The position numbers and the translations under genes were made by a program. Below are positions 8,746-17,073 of a stretch of 64,000 nucleotides of DNA, piece after piece. A model generated the notes under the pieces. That model worked only from the letters and a program-made list of their open reading frames with translations. It ran no database searches and was not told the DNA's origin. Where the stretch lies: NCBI GenBank assembly GCA_017396695.1, contig JAFQLC010000018.1:62001-126000 (forward strand), written 5' to 3'. The stretch comes from a bacterium (GTDB taxonomy: Bacteria; Cyanobacteriota; Vampirovibrionia; Gastranaerophilales; Gastranaerophilaceae). Within the stretch, counting starts at the first letter, position 1; each line of letters opens with the position of its first letter.

Positions 8746-8753
8746 AATGTTTT

Positions 8754-8804
8754 ATTATAGCCTACATTTATTATTTTTTAAAAATCTCCTGTTTGTGGTA
8801 TGCT
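8754..8804. promoter_or_regulatory. Divergent WYL / nrnA promoter region
   Basis: Within 65 bp there are two outward-facing -10 boxes. TATAAT on the minus strand (8754-8759) is 8 nt from the WYL ATG. TATGCT on the plus strand (8799-8804), preceded by TG plus one base as in an extended -10, is 6 nt from ATG 8811. Neither gene has a Shine-Dalgarno, so both messages are predicted to be leaderless. Confidence 0.55.
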
Positions 8805-8810
8805 CATTTT

Positions 8811-9773
8811 ATGGAAGTTTATCAAACTATATTAAACGAAATCGAAAAAGCAGAAAAAATTTTGCTTATATCGCACATCAATCCAGACGGCGATACTTTA
8901 GGTTCGATGTGTGCGATGAAACTTTTTATAGGCGATAAAGCAGATATGCTTGTTCAAACAAGGGCAGACGGAGATATCCCTCAAATTTATAAATTTTTGC
9001 CTTTGATTAATTCTGCTAAAACATTGAGAAATGTTCAAAATATTTATGACCTTGTAATTACACTCGATGTTGCAGCGATTGACAGAATGGTGCTTATGGG
9101 CAGAAAAATATTCGAATCTGCAAAAACAACCATAAATATTGACCACCATGAAACCAATCCAAATTATGCAACAATAAACCATGTTTGCCCACACGCTTCA
9201 AGTTGTGGCGAAATTTTATTTGATTTTTTTAAAGGCATAAATTTTGAATTAACAAAAGATATTGCAGATAGTTTATTTGTATCTGTTATGACAGATACAG
9301 GTGGGTTTAGATATGATAATACCAGCGCTAAAACATTTGAAATTGCAGGTGATTTAATTCGCTATGGTGCAAATCCAGCGCTACTTGCCCAAAATGTTTA
9401 TGATTCAAAAGATAAAAACATGGTGTTGTTTCAAGCATATTGCGTGAATAATACAATTTTTGAAGAACAAAACAAAGTTGCAATTGTAAAAATCACAAAT
9501 GAAGACATGCATAAGTTTTCTGCTCGCCATGAATATACAGAAGGTATTGCAGAGCTTTTGCGTGGAATTAATAATGTTGAAGTTGCAGCCGTTATGAAAG
9601 AAAATGACAACAATTCTATCAAAGTTTCACTCAGAAGTAAAAATATAGACTTAACAAAGGTTACTGAAAAATTTAAAGGTGGCGGACACCAAAAATCTGC
9701 GGGTTGCAATATTTATGCTACAATGGATATTGCGTATAAGCAGTTGTTGGAAGCCATAAAACAAGAACTTTAG
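8811..9773 (+). CDS. nrnA: DHH/DHHA1 phosphoesterase, NrnA/GdpP-type exonuclease
   Basis: This is a soluble 320-aa DHH-family phosphodiesterase, expected to degrade short RNAs (nanoRNA), pAp or pApA. The DHH domain shows SHINPDGDTLGS (about 21-32), TLDVAA, NIDHHETNPNY and VMTDTGGFRYDNTS. The DHHA1 domain ends in the substrate-binding GGGHQKSAGC. I place the start at 8811 rather than an upstream ATG at 8793, because an extended -10 box (8799-8804) lies between them and HINPDGD then falls at the usual distance. The downstream yihY-like gene follows after 8 nt, so the two probably form an operon. There are no membrane or GGDEF domains, so it is not full-length GdpP. Confidence 0.9.
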   Translation: MEVYQTILNEIEKAEKILLISHINPDGDTLGSMCAMKLFIGDKADMLVQTRADGDIPQIYKFLPLINSAKTLRNVQNIYDLVITLDVAAIDRMVLMGRKIFESAKTTINIDHHETNPNYATINHVCPHASSCGEILFDFFKGINFELTKDIADSLFVSVMTDTGGFRYDNTSAKTFEIAGDLIRYGANPALLAQNVYDSKDKNMVLFQAYCVNNTIFEEQNKVAIVKITNEDMHKFSARHEYTEGIAELLRGINNVEVAAVMKENDNNSIKVSLRSKNIDLTKVTEKFKGGGHQKSAGCNIYATMDIAYKQLLEAIKQEL

Positions 9774-9781
9774 AGGTATCA

Positions 9782-10660
9782 ATGCTCAAAAAAGCTAAAA
9801 GCACATTTGCTGAATACTTTTACAAACTCATTGAAACAATGGTGAATGAAGATTTTGCAAACGCAGCTGCAGAAATGGCATTTATGATGGCGATTGGAAT
9901 TTTCCCTTTTATGCTTTTCGTAACAGCTATTTTTGGTTGGCTAGGTAAAAAGTTTTTTATGGCAAAATTCCTTGCTGTTTTATCTAATGTTGCGCCAAAT
10001 GATGTTATACATCTTATTCAAAAAGTTTTAAACGAAGTCATAATTTTTGAACAAGACGGAGTTCTTGCAATTATCGGTCTTATACTTGTGATTTTTCTTG
10101 CCCATAACGCGGTTGCGGTTGTTATTAAAGGCTTAAACAGAGCAAGTATGACAATTGAAAACAGGTCTTTTATAGTTGTTCGTTTGCTTTCTGTGTTTAT
10201 GGTTTTTGTTTATGCTTTTTTGCTTTTTATAGCGATAAACTTAGTCATTTTTGGTAAAGTCATTCTTCTGTTTTTGGTGAATTATGGAATAATTACAGAT
10301 AGTATGATGAATGTGCTTATGATTTTGCGTTGGCCTGTGGCATTTTTAATGTTGTTTGCGCTTGCAACCATGAACTATTATGTGCTTCCTGCAAGAGATT
10401 ATTCAATTGCAAGAAAAACAGTTCTTCCAGGTTCTTTGTTCTTTTGTATTTTTTGGTTGATTGGTTCTTGGGGTTTTTCACTTTATGTGAATGAGCTTGG
10501 AACATATAACAAAGTTTACGGAACACTTGGAGCTTTTGCCATTCTCATGTTGTGGTTATATTATTCTTCAATCATTATGCTTGTTGGTGCCGCAATAAAC
10601 AACCAAACTTTAGATAAGTTCTCAAAGTCTAATGTGCCAGAGCTTGAACATAATTTTTAA
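9782..10660 (+). CDS. yihY: YihY/BrkB family inner-membrane protein
   Basis: The 292-aa integral membrane protein has about six hydrophobic segments with the usual family spacing. Its start, NEDFANAAAEMAFMMAIGIFP, corresponds to the conserved opening of the YihY/BrkB family (formerly mislabelled RNase BN). Late motifs are PGSLFFCIFWLIGSWGFSLY and YGTLGAFAILMLWLYYSSI. Its molecular function is not established. A GAGGT site lies just before the ATG. It follows nrnA by 8 nt, so it is likely co-transcribed. Its stop overlaps the convergent glycosyltransferase stop by 4 nt with no terminator between them. Confidence 0.9.
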   Translation: MLKKAKSTFAEYFYKLIETMVNEDFANAAAEMAFMMAIGIFPFMLFVTAIFGWLGKKFFMAKFLAVLSNVAPNDVIHLIQKVLNEVIIFEQDGVLAIIGLILVIFLAHNAVAVVIKGLNRASMTIENRSFIVVRLLSVFMVFVYAFLLFIAINLVIFGKVILLFLVNYGIITDSMMNVLMILRWPVAFLMLFALATMNYYVLPARDYSIARKTVLPGSLFFCIFWLIGSWGFSLYVNELGTYNKVYGTLGAFAILMLWLYYSSIIMLVGAAINNQTLDKFSKSNVPELEHNF

Positions 10661-11412
10661 TTTGGTTTTGTTAATCTTTCAAATAGAATTTGGAAAGAAT
10701 TTATTATAAATTCAACAACATCTCTTTTGCTCAGTTTTGATTTCCCAAGAGTTCTATCAACAAATGAAATTGGAATTTCTTTAACTTGCGCCCCTTGTTT
10801 TATCATTTCATATAAAATATTCATTTGGAATGAATAACCGCTTGCTCTTAGGTTATCAAGGTCAATTTTTTTTAATAATCCGCAATCGAGCAACCTAAAG
10901 CCTGAAGTACAATCTTTTACAAAAGAAATACCTGCAATATGGCGAGCAAAAATGTTGCCATATTTTGAATTCATAACTCGGAAATATCCCCAATTATCTG
11001 GGATTCTGCCACCTGCTGTATATCTTGAGCCAATAATAAATGTAAATCCGTTTTTAATTTCATCAACAAGCCTTCTTATGTCTTTTGGATTATGTGAAAA
11101 ATCTGAATCCATTTCAATTACATAATCTGCACTGAGTTCCGTGATTGCATATTTAAAACCTGCAATATAGGCTTTTCCAAGCCCTTCTTTATATTTTTGA
11201 ATAAGATATAAATTTGGCATTTCATTTTGCAATCTTCTAACTATATCGCCTGTTCCATCTGGCGAATAATCGTCAACCACAAGAAATTTAAATGAATATG
11301 AATTTTTATATTCTTCTCCTAAATTTTCAATTGTTTCCGTTGTTTCCCTTAGAAAAAGTTCGCAATTTTCAGCTTCGTTATATGTTGGCAAAACAATTAC
11401 AACATTTTTCAT
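10657..11412 (-). CDS. Polyprenol-phosphate glycosyltransferase, GT2 (DPM1-like)
   Basis: This 251-aa GT-A fold protein resembles dolichol/polyprenyl-phosphate mannose synthase. Visible motifs are VIVLPTYNEAEN, VVDDYSPDGTGD, the metal-binding MDSDF (D102/D104), GSRYTAGG and the C-terminal SGYSFQMNILYEM with VEIPISFVDR-type continuation. No transmembrane segments follow, as in the soluble DPM1 form. It is 10 nt downstream of a GT39-like membrane glycosyltransferase, which uses lipid-linked sugar donors. The pair probably makes the donor and transfers it to an envelope acceptor. The sugar is not determined by sequence. Confidence 0.88.
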   Translation of the reverse strand: MKNVVIVLPTYNEAENCELFLRETTETIENLGEEYKNSYSFKFLVVDDYSPDGTGDIVRRLQNEMPNLYLIQKYKEGLGKAYIAGFKYAITELSADYVIEMDSDFSHNPKDIRRLVDEIKNGFTFIIGSRYTAGGRIPDNWGYFRVMNSKYGNIFARHIAGISFVKDCTSGFRLLDCGLLKKIDLDNLRASGYSFQMNILYEMIKQGAQVKEIPISFVDRTLGKSKLSKRDVVEFIINSFQILFERLTKPN

Positions 11413-11422
11413 TTATATTACC

Positions 11423-13042
11423 CTACTTTATTCTTTCAAAAACTACTATTAAATCTTGTGTGTATGGAACAGTTGTTTCTTTTAGTACCTCCAAGCGAGA
11501 ATCTGTGTTTATAAGTTCAATCATATCTTGGGTGTTTTTGAGTTGAACCTTGTTATATATGCTTGTTTGTTTGTGTCCAGGCAAGTCAACGACTATTTTT
11601 GAACCTATTTTTGTGTCAGACATCATTTTTTCATAAAAATTTCTTGTTGCAGGATAAATTCCTCGATAATTTATGTAGTTGTATATAAACGCTGCTTTTT
11701 GAGCCGATGTTTTAAGATTTAGTGATTCTTCCCCAAAAAGGTCAATCATTCTTTGGTCATTGTAAATCAAATAACCTGCATTGTGGCAAATATCAAAAGA
11801 TTTTGCTTTGATGCCAAAAGCTCTAATAAGCTTGGAGCTATTTGGCGAGAAAATAAGGTCATCTTCATTTAATTTTAAATCGCTCATAGTGTTTATAAGA
11901 CCGCCAAATCTATATGTCATAACAAGCTCTTCACTTAATGTGTAGCCTTGTTTGCTATAGAAATTTAATTGCGGAATAATCATCATTGCAAGAATGCAAA
12001 CTTTTAAAGTTGTAAGTTTTATGTTTTCAAAAGCATTAGCGAATGCAAGTACAAAAATGCCCAAAAAAGCAATTGCATAAGTTGTATTAAATGGTGCCAA
12101 ATTCGCGATAGAAAGCATTGTATGGAAGCCAAAAATTACTACAAAAAACCAAAACAAAAGTTTTTCTTCAATTTTTTTAAGAGTAATAGATTTAAAAATA
12201 AATATTATTCCAACAGCACAAATCAAACATTTAAAAAATGGCAAAATTATTGTGCCTATTCTTGTTTTATGAATTAAAGTGGTGAACACATTTATAAAAT
12301 CAAACCATCGCATCCCAAACAATGATGAGTATGAACCTAAAATAGAATTTTTAATGTTTAAATATTGGTGAATAAACACGGGTAAATATGGGGCGTAAAG
12401 TAAAAAAGCAATTCCAGAAGCCATTAAAAATGGTTTTGCTAAATCTTTTCTTTTTATTAGGAAATAAATTCCAAATAATAAACCTTGCAAAAACACATAT
12501 ATTGAGCCAGTTGTTAGCGTGTACATAAGAAGTGTGTTGAAAATAGCAACTCCTATAATGTTTTTCCAAGAACTGTCTTTCATTAATTTGAAAATATAAA
12601 AAGTTGAAAGAGTAAGAAAAATGCTTGCAGGAACATAAAATCTTACAAAACTTGTGCCATATATAAAAAGAGCGTTAAATGTAAGGAAAGTTGCAGCCCA
12701 AAGCCCCACTTTTTTGCTAAATATTTCTTTCCCAAATTTATAGACAACAGGGATTAAAATTAATGAAAAAATTGTGCTTGAAAATTGTATTGCAGGAACT
12801 TTTGCCCCAAAAATTTGCATATAAAAATGCAGAAAAATGTGATATAGCGGTGCATGAACATCATCTGCCCAAATGCATTGGAACAATTCGTTAGGGAAAG
12901 TGTGTGACGCAATCCAAACAGAATACATTTCGTCGAACCATAAGCCTGGTCTTGGGATAACTAATCTTGAATAAATTAGAGTGATAATCATTAATCCTAA
13001 AACGATTATCACATTTGCATATTTTTCAAAAAATTTTTTCAT
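11423..13042 (-). CDS. ArnT/PMT-like membrane glycosyltransferase (GT39/GT83 class)
   Basis: A 539-aa polytopic protein with about ten hydrophobic segments and a C-terminal soluble part from about residue 390. After the first membrane segment comes the acidic motif WFDEMYS (D37/E38), placed as in GT-C enzymes that take polyprenyl-phosphate sugars in the periplasm. The amphipathic loop DDVHAPLYHIFLHFYMQIFG follows. An AGGGGA ribosome-binding site precedes the ATG. It is the first gene of a unit with the DPM1-like synthase, which would supply its lipid-linked donor. The acceptor (lipid A, glycoprotein or wall glycan) cannot be read from sequence. Confidence 0.82.
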   Translation of the reverse strand: MKKFFEKYANVIIVLGLMIITLIYSRLVIPRPGLWFDEMYSVWIASHTFPNELFQCIWADDVHAPLYHIFLHFYMQIFGAKVPAIQFSSTIFSLILIPVVYKFGKEIFSKKVGLWAATFLTFNALFIYGTSFVRFYVPASIFLTLSTFYIFKLMKDSSWKNIIGVAIFNTLLMYTLTTGSIYVFLQGLLFGIYFLIKRKDLAKPFLMASGIAFLLYAPYLPVFIHQYLNIKNSILGSYSSLFGMRWFDFINVFTTLIHKTRIGTIILPFFKCLICAVGIIFIFKSITLKKIEEKLLFWFFVVIFGFHTMLSIANLAPFNTTYAIAFLGIFVLAFANAFENIKLTTLKVCILAMMIIPQLNFYSKQGYTLSEELVMTYRFGGLINTMSDLKLNEDDLIFSPNSSKLIRAFGIKAKSFDICHNAGYLIYNDQRMIDLFGEESLNLKTSAQKAAFIYNYINYRGIYPATRNFYEKMMSDTKIGSKIVVDLPGHKQTSIYNKVQLKNTQDMIELINTDSRLEVLKETTVPYTQDLIVVFERIK

Positions 13043-13080
13043 TTTTTCCCCTAATTCTACATTAGTACAATATTAGATTA

Positions 13081-13740
13081 TCACTTTGTTTCTTGCAAAT
13101 CCTGTATTAAACCTTCACACAGCACAAATCTGCCAAGAGGAACTGCCTCTGAGTAATAATTTAAACTGTCCATAAAGCATTTATTTTCGCAAAAACCACC
13201 TGAAACATAGAATTTATTAGGTTTTTTGCAAAAAGTGTAAGCATTATATGCAAGCCCGTGAACAAATTTTGAAATTGCAATTTCAGGTTTTAATCCCGCA
13301 GAAACTTCGTCCATAATTTTTTCTAAGCCGAAAATCCCACAAGTTATTGCATACTTTTCTTTTGTGAAAGATAAATCTTTGCAATCTACATTATAAAATT
13401 TTAAAAGCATTTCAACAGTTGCACCAACAGCGCTAGCACAAGCGGTGTTCCAGTCCATATCTTGGAATTTTCCGTCTTTAAATTTTACCCATTTGATGTC
13501 ACGGGAACCAAGGTCAAGAATAATATCATTTGTGCCAATAAACTTTTTAGCTCCTTGTGCCAGCGCAACAATTTCGTTCACATAATTTTGGTCTTTTTTT
13601 CCAGCATGCCCTGTGGTTTTTGCAAATTTTTCAATACCGATATTTTTAATTTCAGATGAAGGGATAACAGAATATTTTTTTTTGCCATCTGAAACTTCAA
13701 TTATTTTTGACCAAGTTGTACCAGCATCAAGATATAACAT
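13081..13740 (-). CDS. Stand-alone BadF/BadG/HgdC-like ASKHA ATPase (short)
   Basis: A 219-aa ASKHA-fold protein resembling the ATP-dependent activators of 2-hydroxyacyl-CoA dehydratases. The phosphate-1 loop is YLDAGTTWSK at the N-terminus and phosphate-2 is LDLGSRDIKW at about 76-85. The adenosine-side motif is YVSGGFCEN at about 178-185. Cysteines C101 (NTACASAVGA) and C134 (ITCGIFGLEKI) align by context with the two that hold the subunit-bridging [4Fe-4S] cluster in HgdC. Typical activators are about 260 aa, so this is short, and no dehydratase subunits are adjacent. It may activate an unlinked enzyme. An 11-bp inverted repeat lies directly before its start. Confidence 0.75.
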   Translation of the reverse strand: MLYLDAGTTWSKIIEVSDGKKKYSVIPSSEIKNIGIEKFAKTTGHAGKKDQNYVNEIVALAQGAKKFIGTNDIILDLGSRDIKWVKFKDGKFQDMDWNTACASAVGATVEMLLKFYNVDCKDLSFTKEKYAITCGIFGLEKIMDEVSAGLKPEIAISKFVHGLAYNAYTFCKKPNKFYVSGGFCENKCFMDSLNYYSEAVPLGRFVLCEGLIQDLQETK

Positions 13741-13741
13741 A

Positions 13742-13769
13742 GTGCTTATTTTATCAAAAAAATAAGCAC
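13742..13769 (-). promoter_or_regulatory. 11-bp inverted repeat overlapping the BadF-like gene promoter
   Basis: Perfect arms GTGCTTATTTT (13742-13752) and AAAATAAGCAC (13759-13769) flank a 6-nt spacer. On the minus strand TAAAAT (13748-13753) lies 7 nt before the ATG and could be the -10 box of a leaderless message, with the repeat as operator. It also lies downstream of the ferritin stop, but no T-run follows, so it is a poor terminator. Confidence 0.45.
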
Positions 13770-13794
13770 ACAGTTATTATATTTAAGAAAATTA

Positions 13795-14271
13795 CTACAT
13801 TAACTCTATATTTAAATGGTTTAAATTGCAGTTGCATTCAGCATTTGTTTTTATTCTTTCAATCATTTTATAAAATTTAGCTTCTTCTTCAACTTGTTCA
13901 ACAATATAGCCATTTAGAAATATTTGACAAGCAAGGTCTTGTTCTTCTTCTGCAAGTTTGTGAAGTTTATGCAGATGTTCTGTGATAAATTTTTCATGTT
14001 TATACGCAAATTCAAAAACATCAAGTGGATTAACCCAATTTGTGTCTGGCGCTTCAATTCTTGAATAATTTATTTTAGCATTTCTGTCAACTAAATAATT
14101 ATGTATTCCTTGAGCGTGTTTTAGCTCTTCTTTCGCTTGTTTTTTCATATATTTTGCAAAACCATCAAGCGTGATTTCTTTGAAATATGTGTTCATTGCA
14201 TAGTATAAATATGAGCTAAAAAACTCTCTGTTCATTTGCAAATTTAATTCTTCTATTAATTTTTCGTTCAT
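13795..14271 (-). CDS. ftnA: Bacterial non-haem ferritin
   Basis: A 158-aa four-helix ferritin that oxidises Fe(II) and stores iron. The ferroxidase ligands appear at expected positions: E16 (NREFFSSYLYY), E49 and H52 (EELKHAQGI), E93 (KHEKF) and Q126 (VEQVEEE). The length is that of the bacterial FtnA type, without haem-ligating features of bacterioferritin. The last 15 residues are Cys/Asn-rich (AECNCNLNHL), which is unusual but harmless to the fold. It lies 10 nt downstream of the superoxide reductase gene, so the two are expected to be co-expressed. Removing superoxide without making O2 and sequestering iron fits an anaerobe's oxygen defence. Confidence 0.93.
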   Translation of the reverse strand: MNEKLIEELNLQMNREFFSSYLYYAMNTYFKEITLDGFAKYMKKQAKEELKHAQGIHNYLVDRNAKINYSRIEAPDTNWVNPLDVFEFAYKHEKFITEHLHKLHKLAEEEQDLACQIFLNGYIVEQVEEEAKFYKMIERIKTNAECNCNLNHLNIELM

Positions 14272-14281
14272 GGTTTACCTC

Positions 14282-14668
14282 TTAATTAGCCCAAAGCCCG
14301 TGAATGTTGCATAATTCTCTTGCTTTTATTCCTTCCTTGCATTCGCATTTGAAATTAAGGATTGCCTCCTTGTCTTCAGGTGTTAAATATTTTCTTTTCA
14401 CATATTTGTTGTCGTCCGAGATAACTTCAATAAATTGAATGTAGTGATTAGTATCCATAACATGAGGAATTTCTCCAACTCTTACTGTTTTTTCGTCTTC
14501 TTTGATTTCAATTATTGGTTTATGCGCTGCTTCATCTCCTGTGTGACCTGCAATATCTAAGTGCTCCATATTTTCACCACAGCAAACAAGCTCTCCTTCG
14601 CCTGAAAGCACTACTTCAACCACATTTCCACAAATATTACATTTGTATAAATCAAGTCTGTTTGTCAT
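14282..14668 (-). CDS. dfx: Desulfoferrodoxin (class I superoxide reductase)
   Basis: This 128-aa protein reduces superoxide to peroxide using electrons from rubredoxin-like donors. The N-terminal desulforedoxin domain holds the Fe(Cys)4 centre: C10, C13, C29 and C30. The catalytic Fe(His)4Cys centre is H49, H69, H75, C120 and H123. The Glu-Lys pair normally preceding the first histidine (EKH) is replaced by Ala-Ala here (DEAAHKP). AAAGGG lies before the ATG. It is the first gene of a unit with ferritin and is divergent from ilvB. The family assignment is firm; the effect of the missing loop residues on rate is unknown. Confidence 0.95.
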   Translation of the reverse strand: MTNRLDLYKCNICGNVVEVVLSGEGELVCCGENMEHLDIAGHTGDEAAHKPIIEIKEDEKTVRVGEIPHVMDTNHYIQFIEVISDDNKYVKRKYLTPEDKEAILNFKCECKEGIKARELCNIHGLWAN

Positions 14669-14727
14669 AATTTTCCCTTTCTTTTTGATTATTTTTTGTG
14701 AAATATGACAAGATTTAATCCCCTAAA

Positions 14728-14756
14728 TTGGCAGTTTTGAAAATTTATAGTATAAT
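14728..14756 (+). promoter_or_regulatory. ilvB promoter
   Basis: TTGGCA (14728-14733), 17 nt, then TATAAT (14751-14756) is a near-consensus sigma70 promoter. The predicted transcript starts near 14763, leaving a leader of about 24 nt before the ATG at 14787. No attenuator or T-box fits in that length. Confidence 0.8.
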
Positions 14757-14786
14757 TTTGGCAAATAGTTTGGAGCATTAAACAAT

Positions 14787-16508
14787 ATGGGCAAAAATGA
14801 TATGTACACAGGGGCACAAATCCTCTTAAAATCGTTGGTTAAAGAGGGCGTGAAAGAAATTTTTGGTTATCCTGGTGGGGTAATTATACCTCTGTATGAT
14901 GCAATTTATCTCCAAAATGATATTAAACACTACCTTGTTCGTCATGAACAAGCTGCAATTCATGCTGCGGAAGGCTATTCAAGAGTTACGGGTAAATGTG
15001 GTGTAGCGCTTGTCACATCTGGCCCTGGGGCATGTAACGCCATAACAGGTATTGCAAATGCATATTATGACGGTTATCCGCTTGTTGTGTTTACAGGGCA
15101 AGTTGGGCTTGACCAAATTGGCAATGACGCTTTCCAAGAAGCAGACATGATAGGGATTACTCGTTCTTGTTGTAAACACAATTACTTAGTAAAAGACGTA
15201 AAAGATTTAGCAAGAATTATAAAAGAGGCTTTCCATATTGCAACAACAGGAAAACCAGGTCCTGTTGTAATTGATTTGCCTAAAAATATTTTGACATCTA
15301 AAACAACTTTTTCATATCCAAAACAAGTAAAACTTGTTGGCTATAAACCAAACTATCAAGGGCACCCGCTTCAAATTATTCGTGCACTAGAATTATTATG
15401 CGAAGCTAAAAAACCAGTTATTATCTCGGGCGGTGGCGTGCTTCAATCTGATGCGCATAAAGAACTTACAGAACTTGCACAACTTTTGCAAATTCCTGTT
15501 TGCCATACATTGATGGGAACTGGCACATATCCTGCTGATGGTCCTAAATATTTAGGTATGCTTGGAATGCACGGTAATTATTGGGCAAATAATGCGGTTA
15601 TGAAAGCAGATGTTATTTTTGCAGTTGGCACAAGATTTAACGATAGAATTACAGGTTGCCTTAAAACTTTTGCAAAAGATTCTCGTGTAATTCATATTGA
15701 TATTGACCCTTGCTCGATTTCAAAAAATGTTAAAGTTGATATCCCGATTGTTGGTTGCGCAAAAAATGTACTTGAAGCAATGCTCAAAAGAGTTAAAGAT
15801 AAAAACCTTGAAGAAACAATTAACACAGAAGCTCGCAATAAGTGGTTTGCAAAAATTGACGAATGGAAGCAAAAAAGAGCAATTCCAAGGGTTGAAGGAG
15901 AAAAATTAAGTGCAATCACTGTGCTTAACACAATATATGAATACACAAAAAACCTAAATCCTGTAATTTCAACAGAAGTTGGTCAACATCAAATGTGGAC
16001 AGCACAAATTTTCAAATTTAATAAACCAAGAAGCTTTGTAACATCTGGAGGTCTTGGCACTATGGGCTTTGGTTTCCCAGCTGCTATGGGTGCATGCGCC
16101 GGTGCTCCACATAGACCTGTGATTAACATTGCGGGCGATGGTTCAATACAAATGAACATTCAAGAAATGATGACTTGTGTTGACTATGGTTTTAAAGTTA
16201 TAAACTGTGTTATGAATAATGGATATCTTGGCATGGTTCGCCAATGGCAAGAAAAACTATGTGAAAAACATTATTCTGAAACAAAAATTTCTTCTCCTGA
16301 TTTTGTAAAATTAGCGGAATCTTATGGCGCACTTGGTATTCGAGTTGAAAAAGAAGAAGAAATTATACCTGCACTAGAACGTGCTTTAGCTTCAAAAACT
16401 CCAGTTATGATAGATTTTATTGTTGAAAGTTTTGAGATGGTTTATCCTTGGGTTCTTGCAGGTCAACCATTAGATAATGTTATACTTTCAGATGAGTGTG
16501 AGGTGTAA
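14787..16508 (+). CDS. ilvB: Acetolactate synthase large (catalytic) subunit
   Basis: A ThDP-dependent enzyme of 573 aa that makes acetolactate or acetohydroxybutyrate for Val, Leu and Ile. The N-terminal domain has the catalytic Glu E54 in LVRHEQAAIHAAEG and then LVTSGPGACNAITG. The ThDP/Mg motif begins GDGSIQMNIQEM and ends with MNNGYLGMVRQWQ. The FAD-domain region lies between. The length is normal. ilvN follows 1 nt after the stop. The whole pathway is not here, but ilvA for threonine-derived isoleucine is at 49 kb. Transcription is from the strong promoter at 14728-14756. The final GAGGTG of this gene doubles as the ilvN ribosome-binding site. Confidence 0.96.
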   Translation: MGKNDMYTGAQILLKSLVKEGVKEIFGYPGGVIIPLYDAIYLQNDIKHYLVRHEQAAIHAAEGYSRVTGKCGVALVTSGPGACNAITGIANAYYDGYPLVVFTGQVGLDQIGNDAFQEADMIGITRSCCKHNYLVKDVKDLARIIKEAFHIATTGKPGPVVIDLPKNILTSKTTFSYPKQVKLVGYKPNYQGHPLQIIRALELLCEAKKPVIISGGGVLQSDAHKELTELAQLLQIPVCHTLMGTGTYPADGPKYLGMLGMHGNYWANNAVMKADVIFAVGTRFNDRITGCLKTFAKDSRVIHIDIDPCSISKNVKVDIPIVGCAKNVLEAMLKRVKDKNLEETINTEARNKWFAKIDEWKQKRAIPRVEGEKLSAITVLNTIYEYTKNLNPVISTEVGQHQMWTAQIFKFNKPRSFVTSGGLGTMGFGFPAAMGACAGAPHRPVINIAGDGSIQMNIQEMMTCVDYGFKVINCVMNNGYLGMVRQWQEKLCEKHYSETKISSPDFVKLAESYGALGIRVEKEEEIIPALERALASKTPVMIDFIVESFEMVYPWVLAGQPLDNVILSDECEV

Positions 16509-16509
16509 A

Positions 16510-17016
16510 ATGGTAGCAAATCATACAATTTCAATACTTGTAATAAACGAAGCAGGTGTACTTTCAAGAATAGTAGATTTGTTTTCAGGTCGTGGATACA
16601 ACATTGAAAGTTTAACAGTTGCACCTACAATTGATAAAAACTATTCAAGAGTAACAATTGTAACTCAAGGCGATGATAGGGTTATTGAGCAAATCAATAA
16701 ACAATTAAACAGGCTAATTCCAATCATCAAAGTTATGGATTTACCTACAGGCGACGCGATTGAAACAGAAATTGTTCTTGCAAAAGTTTATGTTACAGAT
16801 GAAACAAGAGCAGAAATCATTAAAGTTGCAGACCTTTGTGGTGCAAGAGTTTTAGATATTACAGATAAAACATATACGCTTCAACTTGTGGGCGACGATA
16901 AACAAATAAGAGCACTCGGCGAAATGCTTAGACCAATTGGTGTAAAAGAATTTATAAGAAGCGGAAAAGTTGCACTTTCTCGTGGCAATCAATTTGCAAA
17001 CATTAATCTTGATTAA
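16510..17016 (+). CDS. ilvN: Acetolactate synthase small (regulatory) subunit
   Basis: The 168-aa partner activates IlvB and confers valine feedback inhibition. The N-terminal ACT domain has NHTISILVINEAGVLSRI and GRGYNIESLTVAPT. The C-terminal half (VYVTDETRAEIIKVADLCG onwards) is the ALS small-subunit domain. I choose the ATG at 16510: GAGGTG lies 5-6 nt upstream, and the longer upstream frame runs inside ilvB. It is coupled to ilvB with a 1-nt gap. Confidence 0.95.
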   Translation: MVANHTISILVINEAGVLSRIVDLFSGRGYNIESLTVAPTIDKNYSRVTIVTQGDDRVIEQINKQLNRLIPIIKVMDLPTGDAIETEIVLAKVYVTDETRAEIIKVADLCGARVLDITDKTYTLQLVGDDKQIRALGEMLRPIGVKEFIRSGKVALSRGNQFANINLD

Positions 17017-17041
17017 AATTCTTTTAACAAAATTTTACCTT

Positions 17042-17069
17042 TTGGCATGCGGTTTTGTGCTAGTATATT
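17042..17069 (+). promoter_or_regulatory. dnaE promoter, predicted leaderless start
   Basis: TTGGCA (17042-17047), 16 nt, then TATATT (17064-17069). The first ATG of the likely start pair is at 17074, so transcription would begin at or just after it. There is no Shine-Dalgarno. Confidence 0.5.
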
Positions 17070-17073
17070 TAGT

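Noticed and set aside
17017-17045. TAAAATT...AATTTTA inverted repeat between ilvN and dnaE as a terminator
   Set aside because: The 7-bp stem is all A/T with no following T-run, too weak to call.
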